Assembly (NCBI RefSeq): GCF_016545825.1
Contig: NC_052615.1
Span: 36,977,516 to 37,041,515, forward strand
Length of the DNA stretch: 64,000 nt
Source: Eucalyptus grandis
Taxonomy: Eukaryota > Streptophyta > Magnoliopsida > Myrtales > Myrtaceae
Direction of reading: 5' to 3'
Part shown: one piece after another, positions 1-11,121 of the stretch
How the letters are laid out: each line of letters starts with the position of its first letter
Numbering within the stretch: the first letter of the stretch is position 1
The notes under the pieces: model-generated
The model's database searches: none
What the model saw: only the letters and a program-made list of their open reading frames with translations
What the model was told of the DNA's origin: nothing
Program-made: the position numbers and the translations under genes

Positions 1-169
1 ATTTTATTTAAATTTACAGTTCATAACTTGGACACCTATCAAAGGTATGGTTAAGAATCATAAATGAAGAACTAGAGATTTGTTAAAGTGACCATTAAAA
101 GCAAATAGCTGGGTAAAATTTCTATGTGAATGTGCTATGTTACTCACCTCATGTGAGGTTTACCCACTT

Positions 170-171
<2 letters not shown>

Positions 172-207
<36 letters not shown>
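172..207. repeat. (TG)n microsatellite
   Basis: About 18 TG units. In copy B the matching place (from 37,405) has only a trace of TG and about 1.2 kb of other sequence that includes a Harbinger-like element, so the locus differs strongly between the copies. Confidence 0.95.
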
Positions 208-211
<4 letters not shown>

Positions 212-439
212 ATATTTGATATTTATATATTTATTGACTTACATACTGAAGAAGGAAGAAAAGCAAATAAGAAGAAGGGACTGGTGCCATGAGACAAATT
301 TGACCAGCTTTGAGCAAATTAAATGATCCTCTGTTGGAACGGTGGAGTTTGAACAGGTAATGCCGTGTCTCCGTCCAATTCTTCTATAATTTCCTGTTTC
401 AATTTTGTTCAACTTGAATTTGTGACCTTTATTCCACAG

Positions 440-1460
440 CAAGTTTGACATAGTTATTGTCTCAAATGGATTACGTCTTCCCGAAGGCACAAGTTCAAGA
501 CGTGGAAAAGCTCGAGAAATTCAATGCTTTCAAGCACAGGAGATGGAGCACGAAGATGTGCTGCCAATTGATTGTTGCACAGTTTGGCTATGCTCTAAGA
601 ACTACATGCACGAGATGAATCTTCCAATAGGAAACTCATCGAGGTCCAAAGAAGCGAATGGAAAATGACCGAAACAGCCTATTCATGATCCACGACGCAA
701 TGGACAACCCTCTTTTCAACATCCTCACATGAATCGACGGCTAATGATGTTCGGAAAGGCGTCCGATAGAGGCACATAAATGAGAACACCAGTAACATCT
801 TTCTTGGTTAACAAGTACCTCAATTATAAAATGATCATTCTATGCCTATCACCGATGAAGTCAACGAATTGAGAGATATTGTAACTGCGTATGCAGATGC
901 GGATGAATCAATCTCCAAGACCTTTCTCGTTTCTATTATTGTTGGTAAACTTCCATCTCCATGGAAAGACTGCCAAAAGCTTTTAAGCATTAGAAAGAGT
1001 CTTTTGAGTTTGGATCGATCGCTTCAATGCATTTAAGTTGAAAGTTAGGCCAGAAATCATGATGTATTTGAAAACCAAGCAAAAAGTGAACAAAGTTCAT
1101 GATGTTGAGGAACCGGCATCTAGTAATTTTAGTGAATTTTTGAACGAGACTTGCTTTCGGAGTGGCAAAATGGATCATGGGGCTCCCTTTTACTATGACG
1201 AAAGAAGAATGAAGCCAATTTGGCGGAGGACAATGACGTGGTTGCGATGATCATGGGGGTTCTCATGGCGAACGATGATGAAGGTTGGTGGATTGACTCC
1301 AGCGAAACTTGCAATGTTATTCCCCACAAGATGAAAAATATTTACGCTCTCTCGGGACAACCCTGTCAATGAGTCGCCTGATCCGTCAATATTAGGTTAC
1401 CAAAAGTTAAGTTTCGTGCGAGTATTCTATCCCAAGGACAATGAATGAATTCAAGAAGTT
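440..1460 (+). pseudogene. Decayed Copia (Tnt1-like) gag-protease relic, copy A
   Basis: The plus strand, read across several frames, shows pieces of a Copia gag. The start resembles the VEKLEKFNA..RRWSTKM block (about 490-570). A stretch at 842-960 has the order ITDEVNELRDIV, then ISKTFLVSIIVGKLPSPWKD, which matches the conserved middle of Copia gag. Near 1,285 comes GWWIDS, where the retroviral protease active site should be, but the expected Gly and following residues are gone. Stops and frameshifts are frequent, and no flanking LTRs were found. An old insertion that predates the duplication fits, because the same relic is present in copy B. Confidence 0.6.
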
Positions 1461-2610
1461 TGATACAAGATTACGTGTGCATGTATGCCCTGTGAAGAGA
1501 TGACATGTTGTTTCCAGGAGCCCATAATAGCACGAGGCAACAACTCTATCAATGATTTAGTGCATGGTACCAACTTAAATCGATATCTATTTGTAAGATT
1601 TAAGAGGATTTCGCTACTTGCAAAAAGATAGTTTTATGTTTTTCTTTGATACTTAACTTAATTTGATAAATTAGTAAATGTAGATTTTTGACATCCCAAC
1701 ATGTCGTTTATTCTGATTTCGCTCAACATAACATTGCCAAATTAATAGGTATAGATTCCCTCTTGAATGTGAAGTAGAACTCATCCATTTCCGATGGAAT
1801 CAAGTGAGAGAACGGAGAATTGAACTTAATTGATTTGGTATGATATTAAGGAATGAAAAGTCGAATTCATGATAATTGAAGGTACTATATTAGAGGAGAA
1901 AATAGTAATTCCATCAAAAGAGTAATTTCATGATTACAAAATCTTTCCTACAGCCCAGTTAGACAAAATTCCTTTCCACTTATACTGTTGATTCGTGGGT
2001 TACAAGAATAGATCTCAAATTCAATTTTGATTAAATTTATATGCAGCTCATGTACATAATTTATAACCCACCAATAAGAGGTATGGTTGAAGAAATTCTG
2101 CCTTTATAAAATTGGCTCGTTGAGTGTATCAAATGTTGCATTGGTCTTTGATGGGTGGGCTTAAACGACCAACAAAAAATTTGATAAATGCAAACTTTGC
2201 AAATCAATTTTGCTGACTACCCTTTGAGATCAATAATCGTAACATCATCTCTTTGACGTAGACGAACTTAGAAACGACGGCATGGCAAAAAGCTGCTGCT
2301 ATATAGGGATGCTGTACAATATTGTGTAGACCGAAAGAGAACTTCCCACGCAGGAACCTTATAAGCAGCCGTTGCTGCCTGCTATCCATTACGTTGAGTA
2401 CGGTCGACTGATTCGGTTTTGGAGTTTGTGGTGGTGCTGTTGCAACCTGATGACAGTGGCCGTGGAGGAGCGGAGCAAAGTCAGCTGCTATGGAGTGCGG
2501 AAGAAGAAGAAAGACCAAAGCGCAAAAAGAACAAATATGTGACAGGCTGAGTTTAAAAAGAATGATGCGACACTTTCACCTAGTTAGACTTGTAATGCAT
2601 TGCTAATAAT
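1461..2610. other. Mostly non-coding; weak minus-strand ORF at 2,204-2,518
   Basis: AT-rich sequence with no recognised gene. At about 1,980-2,115 is a diverged copy of a short repeat (core ACCCACCAATAAGAGGTATG) that also occurs in the arms of the large inverted repeat at 36,200-37,290. A 104-codon minus-strand frame at 2,204-2,518 has an 83-codon counterpart in copy B (40,672-40,923). It matches no family I know and could be chance. Confidence 0.5.
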
Positions 2611-3153
2611 TTTGTGACATGGTGCAGAAATCTCTCATAGGGCAAAATTTAATATGTTGAGATACTTATTAGGTAAAGATAAGTTTAGGTATCTAATGAA
2701 TAAAAGTCCAAGCATTTGCAACATCATTATCTGAAAAATGACAGCAAGCGTACATGTTGTCCATCATAAACGAAATCAAGCTCACGAAGTTACCTTTTCT
2801 ATTTCTTACATATGAAAAATCAAGCTCACCAAATTTTTCAATGAATGGATCATAAGAAAGTTTTTTTTTATTGGTCGGGTCATTAACATATGAATCAGTA
2901 ATAGCAAATATGTCCAGAAGGGTGATGGATAGAGGTCCCCGGGGTGGGTTTTTTTTTTTTCGGGGGTGGAGAAAACGCAGTTAGCCGAGGAAGACCGGAA
3001 GGTAAAAGGAAAACCTAACAAGCCAGGTTCTAAGAGTAAGTCGGAGCAAGAAAATTTCGAAAGCTAAGTTAATTCGGACTTGTTCCAAGAGATGTTTTAG
3101 CCTCAGGTACCACTGATATAATTTAGTATCCAAAACTGGAAAAAGTCCTAAAT

Positions 3154-3600
3154 CTACGGCTTCTCTTCCACCAAACGTATACTAGAATGAAATCCTGGTG
3201 AATGAGAAGGATCTCTTGAGACGACTGGGAAAGCACTGATCATAAGATGAGGAACATGAAGAGATTTCAAGTAAGGAAGAAGAATAACCCTATCAGAGCC
3301 ATCCTCGGGGTTGTCCAAAAATTGAAGAGAGAGCTTGCCTTGCTCTTCCAACTCCTGAAGACCATCGAAGCCAACAATGTACGGCACTGGACGAGAGTTG
3401 AAGAAACTGAGAGCTTTGACAGTAGGTACTGTTGGAGTTGGAGGGAAAGAGAGCTATGGCTGAAATCTGGAATTTGAAACGAGAAAAATTTGGGAGAAGA
3501 GGTTGAAGACGATGGAGTATGCAAAAGATGAAGATGGAAAGGTGAAATCTATGCTCTGATGTCGAGGATGCGATCAACGTCCTCTTCTTTGTCATGGAAG
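3154..3600 (-). pseudogene. Unidentified coding-like exon, tandem unit A1
   Basis: The minus strand holds a compositionally coding-like stretch. Recognisable pieces are PYIVGFDGLQELEEQGK, DNPEDGSDRVILLPYLKSL and VPHLMISAFPVVSRDP. A second block on its 3' side (about 3,060-3,140) encodes LYQWYLRLKHHLVHL in a shifted frame. I do not recognise the family. Copy B (41,567-41,938) keeps a 123-codon open frame, while copy A has a small indel near 3,440 that shortens it. There are two units per large copy, hence four in the window. A fragment of a gene duplicated locally is the most cautious reading. Confidence 0.4.
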
Positions 3601-3604
3601 CTGC

Positions 3605-4380
3605 TTTGCTTGCCGAAATATATTACCTAGCATCCCTTCACTCATTTCATGATCACCCCTTTCTTCTTTAATTCTTTTTTTTCTTCCTGCTGTTTGTCTT
3701 TGTCTGTTCTTGTTCCGTTGCAACAAATGGGAAAAAGAAAAGAGAATACTGTAAAGCGCCCCTGTTTTCCTTTCCTGCAGAATTGGAAGAGTAATGGACA
3801 CTGACTATGGAATTCCATTATAATTCCATAAACAAGAACCTATATTGGCCATGGACGTCAAAATTCAAGACCCGTGTACAAGTTTAGAATGCCAAATAAT
3901 GTGAATTAAACAAACTACGCTGTACTTCGGTACTTAATTAACTAATGCTAACAATCTCACGATGTGGACAAACGAATTTGATTTTACTATAAGGGCGTCC
4001 AGAAAAGACATTTGAATCGTCAACAAACAGCTTTTTGACATCTAGTCAGCAACTGTTCTAGCTTCCAAATACGTTCTCTCTTGAACAAAAGAATTTCGAA
4101 TGGAAATCGTTGAATATTGACTTAGTTCATGCCCAGCCCTGATACTCCGCATGTACGCCCTCGGTTTCTAATGTTAAGATGTTCATAAGGAACTCGCTGT
4201 CAAGTGTCAATCTTACAAATCAGTAGTTGGATATATTATTCCATAATCTCATGCTTTTTGAATTGTCAAGAACAATTTTTACGAGTTGCCACCTTCATAA
4301 ATTGCATCCATTCAACAAGCTGCTTCAGAAACTGAAAAAACTATCACTATAAACGCACATCTCGTGTCAATCGTCACTAA
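3605..4380. other. Spacer between tandem units; no gene seen
   Basis: AT-rich sequence without a supported reading frame. It aligns with 42,014-42,790 with about 14 substitutions over 780 bases by eye, and I used it to estimate divergence between the large copies. Confidence 0.6.
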
Positions 4381-4922
4381 TATTTTTGTCACATGGTGCA
4401 TAAGTCTCTCAATGAGCAAAATTTAGAACGTTGAGATACTTGTTAGGCAAAGGTAAGTTTAGGTGTCATGATGAATAAAAGTTCAAGCAATTGCAATGTC
4501 ATTATCTAAAAAATGATGCGCAAGTGAATACGTTATCCATTATGAACGATATCAAGCTCACAAGGTTACCTTTTCTATTTCCTGCATATTAAAATCAAGA
4601 GCACAAAATTTTTCGATGAATGGATCATGAGACCTCTATCTCATGAGCCTTCGCACCCTAAGGAGAGAAACCAGTAGTGGCAAATATGTCGAGGAGGGTG
4701 ATCCATAGAGGCCCAATTAGCAGAGGAAGACCAGAAGGTAAAAGGAAAACCTAACGAGCCAGGTTCTAGGATTAAGTTCGAAGCAAGAAAATTCCAAAGC
4801 TAGGTCGATTCGGGCTCCTTCCCGGAGATGTATCATGTGAGGTTTTAGCCTTAGGTACCACTGATAGAATTTAGAGTCCAGAACTGGAACAAGACCTAAA
4901 TCTACAACTTTTCTTCGACCAA

Positions 4923-5711
4923 ACTTAAGTATGATTCGAGTTTGAGCGTTTGCTAAAATGTGATATTCGATGGACTCGCAAAGGAATTACGAAAGGAGGA
5001 AATAAAATTAAAAGGAGCAAGTTTCCTCATCCAATCCACGCCGAAGAAAGAAGCCTCTGCAGTGAAGCCCATTTGTTAAAGTGGTGGGCCCAAGGTCAAA
5101 AGTTTGACCGTGGGCACACACGCGCACTCAATATTACAGGGATGGGCTGATGGATAAATAAAAAGGGAAAGCTCTCTGCCTACATGTACACGTGAATCCA
5201 ACGTTGGTGGGCCCAAGTCAACTATTTGACCATGGGCACATGATTTCCTTCTTTGGCTTGCGTGTGAAGTCGGTTTAAAAGAAAAGAAACCCTACGAAGC
5301 GGTAAAAAGACCTACGTATAAAAGGAGAAGCTGCATGCCACCGAAGAGTTGGTTGTTGATCGAAGCGCCGTTCTTATTTTGAGTGCCATGGTTTTTCTCG
5401 TTTGTGAGAGACGTCCGTAGGTGCTGGGTGCTTGGCTTTGGGTCTTCGTGTTATTCGTGCTGCGAAGCTTATTCGTGATTTACATCCAAGAAAATTGGTG
5501 TATTAGGTGTAATTGGGGCTTATGAAACACCGAGAGAATGTTTGAGTGACTTGAGTGTGTAATCTCCTTGTATCACTTGATCTATAGTGAAATTCGCTAT
5601 TGCTCTCCCTGTGGACGTAAGTCTTTTTGACTGAACCACGTAAACCTGGTGTCCGATTTATTTTTCTTCTTTCGTCTATATTTTGTTCGATCGCTCGCCC
5701 CAATCGCAACA
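4923..5711 (+). repeat. 5' LTR of element 1
   Basis: 789 bases. It ends CAATCGCAACA and pairs with 8,884-9,690. The first two bases expected from the other LTR (TG) are missing at this end. A TATA-like TATAAAA lies at 5,317-5,323. Confidence 0.92.
5317..5323 (+). promoter_or_regulatory. TATA box of element 1 LTR
   Basis: TATAAAA followed by GGAGAAG inside the 5' LTR. The same motif is kept in the 3' LTR at about 9,305. The position inside an LTR is typical for a retrotransposon promoter. Confidence 0.55.
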
Positions 5712-5713
5712 AG

Positions 5714-5724
5714 TGGTATCGAAC
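5714..5724 (+). other. Primer-binding site of element 1
   Basis: TGGTATCGAAC begins two bases after the LTR end. It resembles the initiator tRNA-Met complement used by plant Copia elements, with changes after TGGTATC. Confidence 0.75.
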
Positions 5725-5751
5725 TAGGTTTGGTTAAGTTGAAGCAAATCG

Positions 5752-6500
5752 ATGGCGACTGAAGAAGTAAAAGTGAGAATCAACAAATTTGATGGGAATG
5801 ATTTTAGTTTCTGGAAAATGCAGATTGAAGATTATCTTTACCAGATGAATCTGCACTTACCTTTATTTGGGGAGAAACCAGAGACGATGAAGCAAGCTGA
5901 TTGGGATTTGCTGGATAGACGAGCTATGGCTGTTATTCGGCTAACGTTGGCTCGTAACGTCGCGTTTAACATCCCGAAGGAGAAGACCCTGGCGATTTGA
6001 TGCAAGCCCACATCGATATGTATGAGAAGTCCTTTGCGATCAACAAGGTCTGTTTTGATGCGACGTCTGTTTAACTTGAAGATGAAAGAAGGTGCGTCAG
6101 TTGCAGATCATATCAATGAATTCAATGTGATTGTTAGTCAATTGAGTTTAGTTGAGATTGATTTTGAAGATGAGGTACGTGCTTTGATTCTATTATCCTC
6201 ATTGCACGATAGTTGGAATACTACCGTTACTCGCTGTTAGTAATTCCTCTAGGTCAACAAGTTTGACGTTCGATGGGGTTTGAGATTTAATTCTGAGCGA
6301 GGATATTCGTAGAAGAGAATCTGGCGAATCTACTGCTCTAGTAGGTGAAAATAGAGGAAGATTTGTAACACGTGTGGGTAATGGTAGTACTAATATGAAC
6401 AGACGTAGTCAATCTAGGACTGCTAATGTTGTCTGTTGGAGTTGTGGCAAGAGGGGGCATCTTAGAAGGATTGCCTTAAGATGAAGAATGAGAATGGTAA
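5752..6500 (+). pseudogene. Copia gag of element 1 (broken)
   Basis: Capsid-like gag polyprotein (UBN2-type family) that would package retrotransposon RNA. The start ATG at 5,752 follows the primer-binding site. It opens with the typical KFDGNDFSFWKMQIEDYL block. A frameshift and stop near 5,998 separate it from the middle part at 6,022-6,240 (FNLKMKEGASVADHINEFN). The zinc knuckle near 6,435 reads CWSCGKRGHL but loses its last cysteine to a one-base deletion. Non-functional. Confidence 0.85.
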
Positions 6501-6561
6501 ATGAATTATAGTTGATTCTGCAGATAATGTTGCAGCTGTAGCAGATAATGCTGATTATGTC

Positions 6562-7308
6562 TTGTTTGTCACTGATTATTCATCGTTTGATGGATGGATT
6601 ATGGATTCTGGTTGTTCTTTTCATGTCACACCAAATAGAAATTTGTTTATCACTTATCAGTGCACGGGTAGTGATAAAGTCCAGTTAGGGAACAACGCTG
6701 AGTGCGATATTGTGGGTGTTAGTGATGTTAAAATCAGAATGCATGATGGAATTGTGAGGACATTGACTGGAGTAAGACATGTTCCAGAATTGAAAAAGAA
6801 CTTAATTTCCTTGGGTGCCCTAGATTTAGCTGGTTGTAGGTATTCTTCAAAAGGTGGAGTTATGAAGATTGTTCGAGGTGCCCTGGTGATAATGAAAGGA
6901 ATTAAGCACGATGGCCTATATAAACTTCAAGGTAAGACAATGATAAATTTCGCTGCGGAGACGTCGGATGCATCTGTTCAAGAGTCTATTGACTGCTCGA
7001 GGAAGACTTTGGTGTTTGTGCCAAGGCACAAGTTTGATGCTGGTGTCAGGATCTTGCAGTCAAGAGCTTTGATCGAGAGGGAGACTGCACTAATGCCAAT
7101 AAATCATAACAATTTGCAGAATTGATGAACAGAACATTACTAGAGACGGCCCGGAAAATTATCTCTAGTGCTGGTATTGCTAAGAGAATCCTAGCTGGTG
7201 TGCTAAGTACGGTAAGCTACCCGGTGAATAGATCCCCATCAACTGCTATTGAATGGCAGACTCCTAAAGAAGTGTTGTCAGGTAACGTTGCTGATTATTC
7301 TATTCTTA
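6562..7308 (+). pseudogene. Copia protease, gag-pre-integrase and integrase tail (element 1)
   Basis: An aspartic protease motif DSGCSFHVTP appears about 13 codons into the 6,562 frame, with the usual downstream VRHVPELKKNLISLG block. After a stop at 7,123 the frame from 7,122 jumps straight to the end of integrase (MNRTLLETARKI..YPVNRSPSTAIEWQTPKEV), so the integrase catalytic core has been deleted. The remaining integrase tail is then cut by the Harbinger-like element at 7,309. Confidence 0.85.
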
Positions 7309-8241
7309 GGCTGCGTTCGTTTCACGGAAAATGGGCCATCTCCGGAAAACATTTTCCCAGAAGTCATTTTCCAAGAAAATGGCTATATTTTCCGATGTTC
7401 GGCTAAAACTTAAATTTTAAGTGGAAAACATTTTCCACCGTTCGTTAACTAATTTAATTGTTTAGAAAAATTATCAAAAAATTAAATTTTAATATTTTTA
7501 ATTGACCAAAGATATTTGTATTTTTAAAAAATACAATTTTTTATTATCTTCCACCGTTCATTTATTTTTTCTTTCTTTTTCTTTTTATTTTTTCCTTTTC
7601 TTTTCCTTCTCCTTCCTCCTTCCTCCGCCGCCGCACGCCCGATGATGGCCGATCGCCCGCGGCCAACCAAGATCCGATCGCCAGATCCGACGAGCTCGAG
7701 GCTCGGGCGATCTCGCCTAAGCTCGGCGGGAGGTTCGTCGGGCTCGGCGAGCCGTAAGCTCACGGCTCGCCAAACCTCTGGTGAGCTCGGGCGAGGCCCA
7801 AGCCCCACCCAGCTCGTCGGATCTGGCGAGGCCAGAGCTCCGCGCCAAGTTGACGAGGCTCCGCCTCGCCCGATCTGGCGAGGCCCGAGCTTGCCGAGCT
7901 CGGGCGAGCTAGGCTTCCACGGATCGGGCTAGGTGGAACCTCGCTGGCCCGGGGCCGAGCTCAAGCTGGCTCGCGACCGCGGTCGGTTGCCGGCCGCTTT
8001 TGGGGCCGGCCACCGGCCAAGCTAAGGAAGAAAGATGAAAAGGAAAGAAAGGAAAAAAAGAAGAAAAGATATAAGGCGAAGAAGTTATGGAAAATGTTTT
8101 CCACTTTTCCTTATGTTTAAAGGTAATTTTTACTATTGATGGAAAACATTTTCCTTAAATAGTTGATTTTCCGTGAAACGAACACCGAAAAATCTGGAAA
8201 ACATTTTCCTGGAAGTTATTTTCTGTGAAACGAACGCAGCC
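7309..8241 (-). mobile_element. Non-autonomous Harbinger-like TIR element, GC-rich core
   Basis: 933 bases with terminal inverted repeats GGCTGCGTTCGTTTCACGGA and its near-exact inverse, flanked by TTA on both sides (7,306-7,308 and 8,242-8,244). A three-base TTA target site is typical of PIF/Harbinger. The subterminal parts repeat GGAAAATGTTTTCC. The centre (about 7,620-8,010) is very GC-rich, full of GAGCTCG-type words, and bordered by pyrimidine tracts. No transposase is encoded. The core is inverted relative to the relative at 37,520. Strand is arbitrary. Confidence 0.85.
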
Positions 8242-8244
8242 TTA

Positions 8245-8883
8245 GAATGTTTGGTTGCCCATGTTATTTTCGAGTGAGTGATGGTAAGCTCGATGGGAGG
8301 GCAATGTGCATATTCCATGGCTATGCATAAGGTGAGCGGGGTGATCTGTTGTGGTGCCCAGATATAAATTCACCTGTTGACAGCCGAAAAGTTACCCTTG
8401 ACAAGTCTCCGATAGTTCTGGCTAGGAGGGTTTGTGGCAATGTTAATACGGATCTAAACAGTGTTCAGCTTAAGGTGGAGTTGCAACCAGAAACTCCTGA
8501 GGTAGCGAGTACGAGTACTAGCAAAGTAATCAACACAGATGATGCTTGTAGCAAGGTGTAGCTTATAGAGCCAACGGTTGCTGTAACTGCTGATATTAAC
8601 AAGGTATGTATTCGATCTCCTAACAGATATGAATGTAACAATGGTTTTACTTTATCTGCGGTTAAGGAGGTTGCGTTGGAAAATCCTTGCGGAGCAGTTA
8701 AAGGTGTATGTGGAGTTAGTATTCTGATGAGGTCCTCAGTTATGGCGAAGTTCAAGCGAAGCTTGGGCTTGGATAATATCTGTGGCGGTTGAGCCCGTCG
8801 GGAGCTATGGGAAAGTAGCGGCAGAATTTGAATTTTTACGAAACGATTGTGACTTAGCTCAAACATCGAGCCAATGTGGAGAT
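8245..8883 (+). pseudogene. Post-integrase Copia remnant and polypurine end (element 1)
   Basis: The coding sequence resumes right after the TIR element with FGCPCYFRVSDGKLDGRAM and then WCPDINSP, the linker that follows Copia integrase. No reverse transcriptase or RNase H is seen before the 3' LTR. The last bases before the LTR (GTGGAGAT) look like a degenerate polypurine tract. Confidence 0.8.
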
Positions 8884-9690
8884 TGTTAAATATGACTCGA
8901 GTTTAAGCGTTTGCTAAAATGTGATATTCGGTGGACTCGCGAAGGAATTACGAAAAGAGGAAATAAAATTAAAAGGAGCAAGTTACCTCATCCAATCCAC
9001 GCCGAAGAAAGAAGCCTCTGCAGTGAAGCCCATTCATATGAAGCCCTGCATGTGAAGATTTGTTAAAGTGGTGAGCCCAAGGTCAAAAGTTTGACCGTGG
9101 GCACACACGCGCACTCAATATTACAGGGATGGGCTGATGGATAAATAAAAAGGGAAAGCTCTCTGCCTACATGTACGCGTGAATCCGACGTTGGTGGGCC
9201 CAGGTCAACTATTTGACCATGGGCACATGATTTCCTTCTTTGGCGTGCGCGTGAAGTTGGTTTAAAAGAAAAGAAACCCTACGAAGAGGTAAAAAGACCT
9301 ACGTATAAAAGGAGAAGCTGCATGCCACCGAAGAGTTGGTTGTTGATCGAAGCGCCGTTCTTATTTTGAGTGCCATGGTTTTCTCTGTTTGTGAGAGACG
9401 TCCGTAGGTGCTGGGTGCTTGGCTTTGGGTCTTCGTGTTATTCGTGCTGCGAAGCTTATTCGTGATTTACATTCAAGAAAATTAGTGTATTGGGTGTAAT
9501 TGGGGCTTGGGAAACACCGAGTGTTTGAGTGACTTGAGTGTGTAATCTCCTTGTATCGCTTGATCTATAGTGAAATTCGTTGTTGCTCTCCCTGTGGACA
9601 TAAGTCTTTACGACTGAACCACGTAAACCTGGTGTTCGATTTATTTTTCTTCTTTTGTCTATATTTTGTTTGATCGCCCCAATCGCAACA
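8884..9690 (+). repeat. 3' LTR of element 1
   Basis: 807 bases, starting TGTTAAATATGACTCGAG and ending CAATCGCAACA, followed by the CAAAC target duplication. It has a short insertion near 9,030-9,060 relative to the 5' LTR. Confidence 0.92.
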
Positions 9691-9695
9691 CAAAC

Positions 9696-10010
9696 ATATG
9701 CTAGAATGGAATCCTGGTGAATGGAAAGGATCTCTTGAGACTGACTGGGAAAGCACTGATCATAAGATGAGGAACATGAAGAGATTTGAAGTAAGGAAGA
9801 AGAATAACCTGATCAGAGCCATCCTCGGGGTCGTCCCAAAATTGAAAGAGAGATTGCCTTACTCTTCCAACTCCTGAAGACCATCGAAGCCAACAATGTA
9901 CGTCTCGGGACAATTGTTGAATAAACTGGGAGCATTGACAGTTGGGACTGTTGGAGTTGGAGGAGAGAGAGAACTATGGTTGAAATCTGGAATTTGAAAT
10001 GAGAAAATTT
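9696..10010 (-). pseudogene. Unidentified exon, tandem unit A2 (split by element 1)
   Basis: Same exon-like stretch as 3,154-3,600 but with several frame changes. Recognisable fragments such as HVPHLMISAFP remain, spread over three minus-strand frames. Its 3' continuation (about 4,390-4,922) lies on the far side of Copia element 1. In copy B the unit is uninterrupted (43,051-43,650). Function unknown. Confidence 0.4.
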
Positions 10011-10019
10011 TTCAAGCAT

Positions 10020-11116
10020 AGGTTGAAGAAGATGGATTATGCAAAGGATGAATATACGAAGTCGAGGATGCCATGGACGTCCTCTCTCTTGTCATGGAAG
10101 CAGCTTTGCTTGCCAAACGACACCTCCACGGGCCTGAATCTCTGTCCATGTTCAATGAGTATATTACCTCCATCCCTTCACTCACTTCATGACCACCCCT
10201 TTCTTCTTTGATTATTTTTTTTTTCTTTTGGTGGGTTAGTTTGGTGTGAAGTAAATTTTCTCAGCCGTCGAGGGGGATTCTTGTTGTTTGTGATTCTGTT
10301 CAAATAGTACGAGTGTAAATGGGAAGTTTCAGTAGAAGTTCTCGAGAAGCAAGAGCTGAAGAAGCACCCTTGATTGGCTAGTCGTATAAATTTAGGCGTA
10401 CTTGTACTTTTATGTGCTTCTACTATCTGTAATCCGCAAAATGCTTTACTGGAGCAGTCGCAAGTTCTCGGAGGCATAAAAGAACTGCTAAAGTTTCCCT
10501 CAGTGAGCTAGTTTGTATGTGGATAATCTTAATTTTCATCAGAAAGTGACTGCTCTTGTTTATGAGAGTCATGACCATCATAAAAGTTTCAGCGATATTG
10601 CTAAGTCTTGTCTACTTAGAAAGATGAATCGAGTGCCCACCATTACCAATGTCAACTGTAGGAAATGTAAAAAATATGATGTTTTTGACTGGCCACTTCT
10701 CCGATTGTATGGAAAGGTCTAGGCTTAAGCTAGGGAAAAATGGAGTATTTGCTAATCAAATTATATGCAAGTGAAAAGATTTCTTTTTCTGTTTTCAACT
10801 TGTACGAGAAACTTTTGGGGTAAGCATGTGGAAAGAAATAAGTACCTAAAAGTTCAAATAGACATTAGAAGGAAAATTTTTAGAAGATGTTGTATTGGAT
10901 CAAGTGAAACGGATTATTTTTACTTGAAAGCAAGTGCGTAGTAGAACACATAAAAGGACCAAATTCAAAGTTAAGTTTACTAAACTTCCACTTGGTATTT
11001 CGTTTTTTTCCCCCATTATAGCATTTTTCAGTAGATCCCTCGTCAAAAGGTAACCAAGATTGAGTTAGTACTATTAGGATGAATGACCTGACAAATGTTC
11101 CCATATGGTATTGTTC
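10020..11116. other. No recognised gene
   Basis: Low-GC sequence with short frames on both strands (for example 10,187-10,477 minus and 10,513-10,722 plus). The minus frame is also open in copy B (43,825-44,115) but resembles nothing I know. The 5' exons of PEX16, which might be expected upstream of 21,674, were not found here. Confidence 0.5.
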
Positions 11117-11121
11117 CTTTT

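Larger units (their letters stand above)
2610..4922. repeat. Local tandem duplication, unit 1 and left part of unit 2
   Basis: The block beginning near 2,610 (TTTTGTGACATGGTGCAGAA) is repeated, diverged, from about 4,390 (TTTTTGTCACATGGTGCATA). The match continues through a minus-strand exon-like stretch. Unit 2 was later split by the Copia element at 4,923, and its right part resumes at 9,696. The period is about 1.8 kb. Both units are present in copy B (about 41,010 and 42,790), so this duplication is older than the large one. Confidence 0.8.
4923..9690 (+). mobile_element. Deleted Copia LTR retrotransposon (element 1), private to copy A
   Basis: Two LTRs of about 0.8 kb flank an internal region of about 3.2 kb. 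The target duplication CAAAC lies at 4,918-4,922 and 9,691-9,695. The empty site is intact in copy B (43,329-43,333). Internal order: primer-binding site, gag, protease, gag-pre-integrase region, the last part of integrase, then a linker. The integrase core, reverse transcriptase and RNase H are absent, so it cannot move by itself. A Harbinger-like element of 933 bases sits inside it. The LTR pair differs by a few percent by eye. Confidence 0.93.

Noticed and set aside
2860..2975. T-runs near 2,860 and 2,950 as SINE or LINE tails
   Set aside because: No target duplication or element body could be defined; run length simply varies between copies.
7524..7932. Long opposite-strand ORFs in the GC-rich core of the Harbinger-like element
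   Set aside because: GC-rich low-complexity DNA has few stops; both strands are open and the peptides are repetitive. The same happens at 37,890-38,301 and 32,718-33,093.
10067..10190. Plus-strand ATG frame starting MDVLSLVMEAALLAK as a new gene start
   Set aside because: Short, followed by a stop, not preserved in the diverged tandem unit at 3,570-3,660, and overlapping the minus-strand exon-like block.
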